Source of the DNA: Siderastrea siderea
Lineage: Eukaryota > Cnidaria > Anthozoa > Scleractinia > Rhizangiidae
Reading direction: 5' to 3'
Length of the DNA stretch: 64,000 bases
Assembly: GCA_964030785.1 (NCBI GenBank)
Contig: OZ034979.1
Coordinates: forward strand, 38,598,984 to 38,662,983
The translations under genes and the position numbers were made by a program. This document shows positions 40,216-51,900 of the stretch, piece by piece (position 1 is the stretch's first letter; each line of letters opens with the position of its first letter). The notes under the pieces are model-generated. The model searched no databases. It saw only the letters and a list, made by a program, of their open reading frames with translations, and had not been told where the DNA came from.

Positions 40216-41038
40216 AATGTCTAGTATGTGGAGGCCCATAGCGAAATGAAAATTCAGCTGTAGGCTGGGTGCATTCTCTTTCCTCAGCTAACTTTTTAGC
40301 GTGAAAAGATGAAAGCGCAAGCGGCGAGAGGCACAGCCTCGAACCACGAGTAGCGCAGGCGCAGGAAGAGGACTTCCTCTTCATTTTATCATTAATTTGC
40401 ATAATTAACACATTTCCGCTCCCGTGTAGAATCTGTGGAAAATAAGACGACTGCTCGCAGACTCTGTGACATATCGGCAGATGTCCCCTTGCTGCTAACG
40501 GGTCTCCTCATATGATCCGGATTTTTTTTGTTGTCCTTAGCCTGCACGCAGACAACCCGTATTTCTTTCATGACGGGTGAAGATGTCGAGATTGTTGTTT
40601 CAGGACCCACCTTTATAGCCGGTCAATACGCTTATTTTGGAAAGCATTTTAAAGCACCCCGACTGTTTGGGCTCTTTCTTTGTCACAAGCTTACCTTTTA
40701 GTTCTTTAAAGTGCCACTGGGACCAGAATTTTGGTATTCCATATTTTCGCATTTTCCAAAATAGTCTGTGGTTGTTAGTCATCATGCCAAGTTTCAACTC
40801 ATTACGACGGCTGGAAGTAGCTTTTTTCGGACGGTTTTGGTCGAGATTTTACGGCCGCCATTACTGGCCCTTGTTCAGGAAGCCGGCTTGCGAATTAGCG
40901 GAAGTGACGTTAGAGGCTCACCTCAAACCTAGTACCTTCATACGGTTACTTGCCGCGGGAAATTTAACTGTTGTCGAGGGAAGATTTCCTGCCAACTGCT
41001 TGCTGTACGGCCTTGAAATTTTCGTTGCTGCAGCAGTT

Positions 41039-41326
41039 ATGATGGGTATTACTTGTGTTGTACAATGCTACAACAAAAACAACCACCGAGCTGGTATTTC
41101 GCTTCATCAAAGCCTTGCGAGCAGACCCGCAGTGGAAAAATGGATAATGTTCGTACTCACTTACAATGCAAATTTCAACCCGAGAGGTATTTTTGTCGGC
41201 TGTTCTGATCACTTCACGGACGAGTGTTTCCAGAGAGCTGGTCATGTCGAAGGATCCCGGAGATCGATTATTCCATTGTCCATTCCAACTATATGGAAAA
41301 AAGATCCGGAAAAAACGGGACGAAAG
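41039..41326 (+). CDS. THAP-type zinc-finger exon
   Basis: From the ATG at 41,039 the exon reads MMGITCVVQCYNK, W at the core position, CSDHFTDECF and RRSIIPLSIPTIW. This is the THAP pattern: C-x3-C near the start, C-x2-H-F, and a closing A/S-V/I-P-T-I-F/W. It ends at an AAAG/GTACC donor. THAP domains bind DNA in transposases and in host regulators. The longer open frame starting at 40,637 includes the terminal repeat and is unlikely to be coding. Further exons were not found. Confidence 0.7.
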
Positions 41327-42491
41327 GTACCTAATCTTATTAAACGCAGTTGAAGTGATAGTTTGTTTCTTTTTCAACGCATCCACCATTTTCTTTTAAC
41401 GTATTTTAAAGTTTATTTTTCTTGTGGAAAACCCTTTCAGTTCTGCCGTCTGCTAGCGCGAAGATCTTCGGCGTAGTCCTCGTAAAAATAAATCCTGGGC
41501 GAATGGAGGACCGCCGCGATTAAGCCAGTATTGCTTAGCTTCTTTTCTTTTTTTTTTTTTAATTCCGTGTGTGTTAATTTCAAAGCAGTAATCGCTTAGA
41601 AGCATGGTCATTTATTTTATAGCATACCATCCTGAATGTCGAGAAACTTTTCTCCTTATTCCCTGTCGGTAAAGAGTCGATTGACATTATTATAATGTTC
41701 GAAATATATAAAGGCTTCAACAGGTCGGCTCGTCTTGCGTGGAAATTTAAGTTGGGAAAAAATATCACACGCCACTATTTGTCAAAGGGGATTACAATGT
41801 TATTTCTTTTAACTGTCATAGCAATCTTAGTAAATGAACTACCAGGAAACATGATTAGATATCAAGTTATTATTTTTACGCAATGAATAAAGCAAGTGAA
41901 AGCTTCGTTTCCTCGGCGGTCTGCATGTTGTTGTTGAGCAGCAGAAAATTTTCCTTGTGGCTTTGATTTGCACTACAAATATTTAGATTCCGGTCACACA
42001 AGGCCTCCAGTTCTTAAAAAAAGGTCTTGGTTTATTTCACTTTTTTCGGCTCAAGTTAAGAACTCTACAAAAACTGTTCAAAATGTTTAGAAACGCGGAG
42101 CACTTGTGTTTCTATGCATAAAGCGACCACTGTACTATGATGGACACGCTGCCAGATGCCAGATGACTACAGCATTACGGCTCTTCAAGAAAGTTTCCCA
42201 CACTATGCTAAGAATGGCCAAAAGTCTCAATGCTTTACAATATAAATATAAACAACGGCAGACAAAATATAGCTTCTTTTATTTCCCGAACGAAGCGAAC
42301 AATAAAATCAATCGACCGATGCTTGAGAATTCGCGGGCATCAAAATTCTAGAGTTTTTATGGGTGTTTTGTCTAAATTTCCAAAGCTTAAAACATCAGTT
42401 TTTCGAATAGCTGGACAGCGATTTATCCGTGGGATAAGAGTTATCTGCTCTTTGAGCAACTTCTGCCTGAACTGTAATCACTGTATAAGCA

Positions 42492-42689
42492 TTATTTCGC
42501 GCATATTTTGAATTCCCGCCAATAAGGCAAGAGTATAAGCTGAAATCTCCTGACGTCAGTTCTTTCATCGTATGGTAAGAAAAATTCTTCATTTGCCGAA
42601 TGAAATGAATCCTCTGATGCTTCGGAAGCTAAAGACTGTTCCGAATCGTAGAAATACTCTTCGGAGGTTTCGCAGTCGACGGTAGGCAT
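42492..42689 (-). CDS. Acidic first-exon-like ORF inside the THAP element
   Basis: The ATG at 42,689 opens a Ser/Glu-rich stretch (MPTVDCETSEEYFYDSE, then FLPYDERTD). I recall similar acidic N-termini with an LPY motif in cnidarian SWIM/THAP-associated proteins, but the match is by memory and short. It could be a real first exon of a decayed gene. The C-terminal part is probably intron. Confidence 0.3.
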   Translation of the reverse strand: MPTVDCETSEEYFYDSEQSLASEASEDSFHSANEEFFLPYDERTDVRRFQLILLPYWREFKICAK

Positions 42690-42937
42690 CTTGAGTCAAA
42701 ACACAAGGAAACGCGCCTGAGGTGAGCCTCTGACGTCACAAGCTATTAAATTGCGCAATCACCCAGGAACACGTTTTCAGTAATGGTGGACACATTTTAC
42801 GCAACTTTGGAGCTAAAAAATATTAGGATGGACGGTTTCTTGTTCAGTTTTCTGGGTAAATATAGACACAACGCGATATTCTGCGACAGAATTTGGCCGA
42901 AATAAGCCTACGAATTTTCGTCTCAGTGGCACTTTAA

Positions 42938-43792
42938 TGTTCTCCTTTCTCATCCTAGTCATTTATTGATGTGAAGGCAGGGCGTGGTAGCCTACCACAG
43001 TATCGGTTTTTTTTAAAACGAGTTCCGGAAAAGCAAAGGTTTCTTAACATTTTGTTCATCGAAAAAAATTGGATAGCTTGACCGATGATTCTGTCCTCTA
43101 AGTGGACGATTTTGCTGGAAAGGCTGCTCAAAAAAGCTACTCTGCTAGATTTTGTGCGAAAAACATTTCCTGGATAAACCGTAAATTCTAAAAACTGATT
43201 ACACGTTTGTTCCATTTGTTGCATGTGCCATGCGTGCTATTTTCTGTTTGCTTGTCTGCTAATCAAATCTGGAAAGTTTCTACCGTAAAAAGGCCTATTG
43301 TGCTCCTTAAGCCCAAGAATCCCCACCTCTCCTCGAAATTCTGCTCAAGAATGCGAACAAGCCTGGACGAAATAGATGCCGGCTGTCTCAGGCTGAGGGC
43401 GTAATTCACTGAGCTCAGAACATGACGAAGCTAATCTAAGTTAAGTGACAACTCTGAACCAGTTTTGTAAGGTTGTTACGATTTTGTAAATTTATTTTCA
43501 TTTACCTTATTAACATAGCGATATTTCAATAATAATTTTATAGTATAATAATCCTACTTTATAACGCTTTTTTAGTAGTTTCATATTTATAAAGCACTAT
43601 TTCTATGCAAATTATTCTTTAATAACTAATAGATTATACCCTCGGTTAACTTTAAATCATCAAATAATTGGTGGGGGAACGCAAAGTTTCAGTCTAGCTT
43701 TTGGTCGGGGTATAACATTAAATTACAATGACGATGACTACGCTATTGTTTTTCAATACGGGAAGATGTTTGTTTGTTATTCAAGGTAGAGT
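42938..43792. other. No gene seen; downstream of the UGM-like gene
   Basis: A/T-rich. On the minus strand an AATAAA-type signal is possible at about 43,491, about 300 bases past the stop at 43,793. No repeat with clear ends was found. Confidence 0.3.
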
Positions 43793-45924
43793 TTAGGGAG
43801 TCGAGATAAATAGAGGCCAAAGTCTTTCAAAGTAGTGCCCTTCCTCGGGGTTTCGATGGTCATCTACAAGTGAAATGGCTTTTCGATAAAATTCAATTGG
43901 ATGCCTCTTTATCATGTCTCGAGTTGCTGCAAAACATCCTCTCGGGCATAAAGGGAAGTCGCTCGGGTGTGGAAAGCCAAAGAGTTCCTCAAAAAATTCA
44001 CGCAAAGTCAAATTAGAACGACGAATTTCACCACTGTTTAACATGTCGAGCCACTTCCCATAGTGGGGAATTCGTCCCCAGTCACTGAGTCGTTTCATAA
44101 CTTTACAGGTAACATTCTTCTTTACATTGTAAACGTATTCCATGGGATTTCTGAAGCATAAATTGTCAGCCAGTTCTACACCGTCTCCTTGAAGAAAAAC
44201 AGTGATTTCAGGCAGCTTGTCGTAGTTGTTTATGATGTGATACAGGTAAGAGTGACTTTCCCGCCCAACATTAGGTAACTTCTCCCAGGCATTCAATGGC
44301 AATAATGCGGGAGGTTGTAGATCTGTCCCCTTATGATAAACACGAGTGTGATTGGCTATTGGAGACAGCCAATCAAGATTTTCGTTATAATGAGCAATCA
44401 CGAATTCATAGTCCCTCAATCGTTCATTGAAAAACCGTCCAGTGTTTCTCCTGGAATTAACAAGATTTGGGTTAGGGTAGGTGTCCTCTGGGATACCTCG
44501 TAACAGCTTGTCGATGACTTCAACACCCTGCATGAACGAGTGGTCTTGATTTGCAACCTCATACCGCCAGCCTCCAAACCGACCACGCGAGTAGATACCT
44601 TTGGATTCCAACCAAGGTTGGACCTTTTCTAGAATCGTTTCTCTGTTGATAGAAGGAACTGGATAGCCATGATCTAGACGACGGTAGTATTTTGAAAGGA
44701 CCATTTCTGATGTGATGAATCCGTAAGTAATTAAAGCTTGAATGGTAGTGTCAATTAAGAGGTCCTTTGTCCAACGCTCCGGATTGGAGTTACTCTTAGG
44801 TTCCGCTGCCTCACACATCAGGGACCACTGATTACCAGGCATTGGAACATGATCGTCTGAGTAACTGGAGAAAACCGTTATTCGATAAAAAGGAGAATCA
44901 GAATCAGGAAAGTACATCCAGGACTTGTTTGAGAGCATTTCAGGAGGTTGACCTTTCAGTCCAATACCTATGACGTGAGTGTGTGAATAGACCAGCTGGG
45001 AAGTCAGTTTTTTCATTTCTTCTAAAGACCTATCCCTTCCCCTTATCATGTTGACAAATACGTCGAGTGGAACTGTTGAGATTAGATTGTCAAACTTGAA
45101 CTCCTGCAGTGCTTTGAAACTCCTCTCTACTAGTATAGAGTTTGTGTCCACGTTTATGCTTTTGACTTTATGATGAAACTTAAACCACTTGCCAGGAAAA
45201 AGATCAGCAACTGCTTGCCATATTCCACCAGTACCTTTGTACCGTGGGAATCGAAAAACATTGTTTGGTCCCCAGGCGGAATCTTTAGCAGAAGCGCCTT
45301 TGTCATACTCTGCAATTTTACGCTTGATCTTAATAATGTCTGGTACAGCAACTCGCTCGCCTACCCAGACAGAGTTCATTTCAGTAGGATCTACTGTCCA
45401 CACCTTTCTATTATACTTCCTCATGAAAACCTCGCAAAGACCGGCACCAAAGTTACGAAGAAGCCACTGGTCAAAGTTGGCAGGCTTCTCTTTTATCGGA
45501 TTAGCGGCAATTTCTTCTAGACCTGATAAGCTCTTCTGTTGGTCCACTTTGTCCATCACTTCGATGTTATTCTGCACCGGGTATGGAATAAATCTTCGTT
45601 TGCCATCAGATCCCTCCATGAAGGCATACGCGGCCCTCTTTCTCGCATTCCAGTCTTTTATCGCCCTGTCCAGCACCCGATCAAAATATTCGTAATGTGA
45701 GAAGACCACATGACCTCCCATGTCCCAAAGGAATCCTTGGTCATCTCTTTCGGACGCAGCGAGTCCTCCGGGTTTTCCACTTTGTTCAAAGATAGTAACT
45801 GATATGTTCGTAAACTCTTTGCCAAGTTCATAGAGTCGATAAGCGGCGCCCAGAGCTGTTGGACCAGCGCCGATGATGATGACGTTATGTTTGTTGTCAT
45901 TGTAAGTTCCTGAATCAGCAACTC
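43793..45924 (-). CDS. UGM-like gene, main exon (FAD domain and DUF3431)
   Basis: The exon begins after TCTCTTACAG and runs 2,132 bases without interruption to a stop at 43,793. It contains the entire flavoprotein domain and the DUF3431-like domain. Reading from the internal ATG at 45,721 would remove the FAD motif, so the true start must be upstream. Confidence 0.9.
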
Positions 45925-48900
45925 CTGTAAGAGAAGTTTAGTAGTGCATCAAACCTTCACCTCCAAAGGGTCTCCACAACTACCGTATTCCCCTTTCTAA
46001 ATTTCTGAAGTCCCTGGAAGGGAGACTTTTAGAATAACTTGAAAAAGCTGATCAAAGTAAACGCAAAATTAATGTTTTATTTTTGTTTGATTTTGTCCTG
46101 CTTGTTTACTGAAACTGTAAATAAGTGTCTTTTCTTACGGATGACCAGGAGGGAAATGGATTAAACTTAAAAAAAAATCGGAAAATAAATAAATAAAAAC
46201 ATTGAGTTTCTCCCACCTGTGTCGGAAAAATTGCCAAAAACTTTTTATTTATTTATTTATTTATTATTTATTTATTATTGTTTCTTCTCCCTTGATAGGG
46301 TTCTTTCTCTTGGTGTTTTAGGACCAATTTGAGTTCATGTGAAAAATGGTGCTTAATGTAACTTTTGGTATAGATTTGACCTCAAAACCTGAAAATCTCC
46401 ATTGCGGAGCCGCTATAGGTTTTGCAAGGGCTTATTAGAAGTGAAGCTTTTCTCCTGATTTATATCCGTTGTTTAAGGACGGTGCCTCCAAATAGAGACG
46501 TATTTTTGCAAAGGTTATGACTATGGGGAAAAAGTAAATCTTAACAAGGGTCATTAAAATCCAAAAAGAAAAATGTGGGTAACCACGCATTACATTCTTG
46601 GTATTTTAACGCTTTTTTAGAGTTATTGTTGCTTAATTATCTCGGAAAAATGCGTGGTTACCCCCAATTTTCTTTTTGGATTCTGGTAGCCCTTGCTAAG
46701 ATCTGCTTTTTCTATATAGTCATAAACCGGGCAAAAATATTGTTGTATTGGGGGAAAAATTCCTTAAGAAAACCGAATATCCCGATATGCGCAGAACGTA
46801 TGCGCAGTAACAAAAGAAGGCGCCGTCCTTAATGGTGGGGTTGGTTGGGTAAAGCGCTTATTGTAGCGAAGCTTCTCCGCTGATTTATAGCGGAAATCCT
46901 TTGCGGTCCGAAGGCCCGCGGAACGGAATACCGTAGTCATAGAAAAAATATATATCTAAGCGAGTGAATTTTCATGGTCACGACGTAACGTGTACAATAA
47001 TTCATGTAAAATGTTCGAAGTGTCTGAATACTCGCGTGTTTACATGTTGGTGACAAATGGCGGACTACCCTCGAACTAACGCTTTAGTCTAAACCGTCTT
47101 TTTTGAGACGTAAGTAAAAAGGATGTACTCTCATGGATATTTTACCACAATTACGATGTTTTCTTGGAAATGACTGCTGCCCACACGTTATTACAGAGTG
47201 TGTGCCTCCCGCTCCCCGAGTTTCCGGTTTCGGTGACTGTGATTGACGCGTAATTGACAGTCGCTATGAACATGTGCAGGTCCAGAGTGAAAAACATGTG
47301 ATTAATAGCAATTGTAAAAAGCTCTCTCGAGTTTAGTGCTGTGTTTTATTGTGTTTTGTGAGAGGTTATCGAACCCGCGTTGTGTTTAAAGGCGCCCAGC
47401 GACATTTGGTCCCACGGGCCGGATACAAAGTGTAATTGAACGACAAACAAGAGAAAATCGAGCTGTCAAGCGGTGAGAGTACGAGTGCTGATCGAGAAAA
47501 TATCCAGCTAGTTAACAACAACAGCAACAACGAACTGCGTGAATGATCAGTCTGCGAAATGAGTGTTAAAGGACAAGGAGACAAAACACCAAAATTATTT
47601 TACTCGGATGACTCCACTGTGTCTAGTAAGAGTTCAATTCTGAACAAGAAACTACAAGCGGAGAAGCTTGCGCTCGAGCTAAAAAATAGCCGAGCAACAA
47701 TGCGAAGATGAAATACGGCTGATACGTGTCGAAGCTCTGCAGCGTAAGAAGCTGTTGGAAATTAAAAAGAGAGCCGAAGAATCGAAGTTAGAATACGAGT
47801 ACGAGGATGCCATGGCCCAAGAAGATTGCTTATCAAATAATTCGCCGAGAGATGAGAAAGAGTTGAGTGAGTTACCGATCGATGGTGTAAAGGATCGCGT
47901 TGCACGCCTAGACCCGAGTTTTGCTTCCGAAACGAAGAAGTCTGTTGCTGATGATCAACTTGTGGGCAACGTAGCCGCTGTAGACTATGGGGCAAAGGTT
48001 GAAACAACTGTGCCTACTAAAACAGTGATTTGCGAACTGCATCGTTCAGGATTACCGGTTGTGGGAAATAATTGTGCCACAGGAACCAAAACCGTGTCAA
48101 GTTCCAAGTTAGATCAGTTGTTTGAGAAAATTCTTCCCGCCTTCGTCAAAATTGTTAAGCCAAGTGTGCCGAAATTCAATGGCAATCCATTGGAGTATTC
48201 AAAATTCAAAGCAGCGTTTAAAGTGGAAGTGGATAAAAAGGAGGTCTACGATGACACAGGGAAACTGAAATTCCTATGAGATACTGTAGAGGGTAGTACG
48301 AAGTCTTGTCTGTCCAAATTCATGCCAGGTTCCGATAAATATGAGGAGACATGGGCTGCACTTGACGAACGTTTTGGTCGTGTGGACAAAGTTGTGTCAG
48401 CGACTAAAAGGCGCGTGGAGAAATTTTCCGTCATAGCAAAAGAAAATAGTGAACAGATCAGACAGTATCAAGAAGCAGTTTTGGAACTGTCAGGCGTATA
48501 TAAGGAACATAACTTTGCTCATGAGCTTAACTCGCGAATCCCAAAAAAAGTTGTTGCCAAACTTCCGATGCGCCTATGCGGGAGATGGGCCGAGTTCATT
48601 AAAGGAAAGCCCAAGTTGTCAACTTGGAAGTCGTTTGGAAACTGGTTAGAAAAAGAAGCAAAAATCAGTGAGTCTAAGCAGCGGTGGATGCCCGATAAGA
48701 AAGAATGGAGGCGATCAGACTCTTCTAAAGGTAACGGACGTAAAATCACTGGTCACCCTGGGCCTTGGCTGTTTGCAGGAGCGACAGGAGAAAATCCTTC
48801 ACGCACTGGAGATGTGGCAAAGAAGTGTCCAATTCACAAGTCTCACCACACGTTACAAGAGTGCCAAAAGTTTGAGGGAATGTCGACCAGCGAGAAAGAG

Positions 48901-51900
48901 AACGTCGTGGGTGAACACAATCTCTGCTTATCTTGTCTGTTAGCAGGTCATCTCCTGAGCAAGTGTCGTAGTAGAAACAGATGTACAATTGAAAACTGTG
49001 GGATGCACCATCATACTCTCCTCCATGAAGTTGACTTGAAGTTTATTAAACGAACCAACGAGAGCGAGTTGCAGAGACCGAGGGGGGTCAGGCGCCTCCC
49101 CCTCATCAGGAGGGCGCAAATGCAGCTCAAAATCAGGCTGTACGTGAGCAGTATCAGCACTCAGCGCGCTCAAGTCGTGAAAGTGGTGGTCGCGCGTTAG
49201 TTGAAGTGCTACCTGTAATCATCTTCGGAGAAACAGGGACACAGCAAGTAGTGGCGTTGCGTGACTCAGGCTGCAACATAACGCTTATCGATGAAAGTTT
49301 AGCATTGACACTAGGGCTTAAAGGCAGAGAGATAGACCTCGAAATTCAAGGAGTTAATGCACAGAAGGAGTTTACTTCCCAGTACATCAAGAGATGCTAT
49401 GTCGCACGAGTTGGAAAAGAGGTACAGTACCTATTACGAGATGTGAAGACGATTCCTAACCTAAATGGCCCTGATCAGAATTTAAAGTGGTCATCAATGA
49501 AGCATGAGTATTGCCACCTGAAAGACTTAGACTTGCAGGACACAAACACAGGTCCAGTACAACTGATTATTGGAACTAACAACTCAGACTTGATACTACC
49601 AAAGCGGATTGTGAAACCCTCAGGTCAATCGGTCCACCATACAATGCATTTAAAGTGTACGAGAGAAGTGCATGTGAAGATGAGGAGTTGACGAGACTAG
49701 TAATGGCTCAGTCAGAGATAGACACCTTGGGAGTACTGAAGCTAGCGAATCCGACCCGTTCAACTGAGGACAAGCGAGCGTTGTCACTGTTAAGATTGAG
49801 GGAGAAGATGCGTATGTCTCAGGGCTGCTCTGGAGGGACGAGAAGCAATCACTACCCAACAAATACGACATGGCCAAGAGGAGGCTTAAGTCATTGGCGA
49901 AGAGGTTTGAAAATAATCCTGACATGAGAGACAGCTACGCCAAGTCGATCCAGGATGACGTTGAGAAAGGCTACGTAAAGAGACTTAGTAAAGAGGAAGC
50001 GTAGAACGGTAGTAAAGTGACTTGGTACCTCCCTCACAGATTTTTAATCAATCCCAAGAAACCAGATTGTCTCAGAAGAGTGTACGATGCATCTTCGAAA
50101 TTCATGGGTCAAAGTCTGAACGATAAGATCCACACGGGACCAGACCTTCTATCCTCTCTGTTTGGAGTTTTCCTTAGATTCTGCGAAGGCAGAATTGCAA
50201 CGGTGGCAGACATGAAGGAAATGTACCGCATGTTACGCCTACCCGAGAGTGATAAGCCAGCTATGAGATTCTTATGGAGTGAATCACCAGATAAGGAACC
50301 AAGTGTGTATCAGTTCGAGAGAACAGTGTTCGGAGGAGTGTCTGTGTAGTCAAGAGCAAATTACACAATGAGACGTAATGCGGATGAGAATGGGTAAGAT
50401 CTACCCTTAGGCGTCAAAGCAGTGTACAAGCACTTTCACATGGATGAAGGCCTACCGTCTACCGATTCTCGAGAAGAAGCCATCGAAATGCGGAAACAGA
50501 TCACGGAGTTACTGCGTCGTGGAGGTTTCCACCTACACAAATGGCTGACAAATGATCCAGAAGTCTTAGCGACCATCCCTGAGCAAGACAGATCCCCGCG
50601 ATTCCTCGAGCTGAGTGAGAATAAGTTACCAACTGTTAGAGCCTTGGGCATCACATGGGATGCTCATGAAGATACGCTCAAGTTTACTGGGCTCAAAGGT
50701 GATCCAGACACAACAAAGAGAAAAGTCTTAAGCCAAGCGTTCTCAGTTTGGGATCTGCGAGGACTCCTCCTCCCATTCTCAATCAGAAGTAAGATCATCC
50801 AACAGAATCTTTACCGTATGAAGTACGGGTGGGACGACGAACTGAAAGAAGCTGATCTCCGAGAGTGGTGTGAATGGTGCAAGGAAGCTGAAGAACTCGA
50901 TGAAGTGAAGATTCCGAGAGCGCTCCTGAATTGCGACAAAGTTATCAGAGAAACCACGCTGCACGTGTTCTGTGATGCTAGTCAAAACGCCTATGGCGCA
51001 TGTGCCTACCTGAGGCGAGAGTTTGAAGACGAAAAGGTGGAGTGCAGGCTTGTTGCAGAGAAAGGGAGAGTCGCGCCTTTGAAAGCACAGTCTATTTGGG
51101 GGCTTGAACTCATGGGAGCTCTCATAGCAGCACGTTTAGCTGAAACATTGGTAGCAGAGATGATGACGAAAATAGAGAAGGTAGTCTTCTGGTGTGACTA
51201 CAAGGCATTTGTTGGCAATCGAGTTTCTGAGATTCACACAATCAAGAGCGATCTGGAGGCCACACTAGGGGTGGGCATGGTGAGCTGGAGATACGTACCG
51301 TCGGAGTACGATCCGGCTGATGACATCACTCGAGGACTACGCCCTGCAGAGCTGAACATGGGCCACCGCTAGAACGACGGACCCGAGTTTCTGTATGAAT
51401 GTGCAGAACTGTGGCCAGAAAACAAAGTTAACGTGCCACTAGAGAGAGATGATGGGAGTGAGAAGAAGAAGGAGAGATGGGCCGGAGCTTCCCAAGAAAT
51501 TGATGTCATTCTCGGATGGAAGAAGTATTCGTCTCTAGGCAAACTTAGAAGAGTTACAGCGTATGTGATGCGATTCACACACAATACAAGAGCGAGGGAG
51601 CAGGAGCGTCTGACGGTTCCGCTTACGCCGACGGAGCTCAGAGCTGCTCAGAGTTATCCAGTGAAGAGAGCACAGTTTGAGTCATTCGGCGAGGAGATAG
51701 AGTGTCTTAGGAGAGGTCAGGAGATCCATAAGCAGAGCAGAATCAAGTCTCTTGACCCGAGGATGGAAGATGGATTTCTAGTCGTTGGTGGAAGGCTGGG
51801 AAAAGGGCAATCTCTACCATACACGTACAAGATGGGGCATCCGAATATAATCGACTCGCTTCATGAGCTCGCACAGCTCGTAACTGAGGAGGCAAGAGTA

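Larger units (their letters stand above)
40710..42933. mobile_element. 2.2-kb TTAA-flanked element with a THAP exon (Kolobok-like remnant)
   Basis: TTAA lies at 40,706-40,709 and 42,934-42,937. The tips AGTGCCACTGGGACCAGAATTT and the complement of AATTTTCGTCTCAGTGGCACT match. Similarity continues inward for about 210 bases as shared blocks such as AGAGGCTCACCTC. The element carries a THAP zinc-finger exon. TTAA target use together with THAP is the combination known for Kolobok transposases. No transposase core was found, so it is non-autonomous or decayed. A domesticated or captured host exon is the alternative. Confidence 0.65.

Noticed and set aside
40637..41038. Long N-terminal extension of the THAP ORF
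   Set aside because: It overlaps the terminal inverted repeat of the element, and THAP domains usually begin at the N-terminus.
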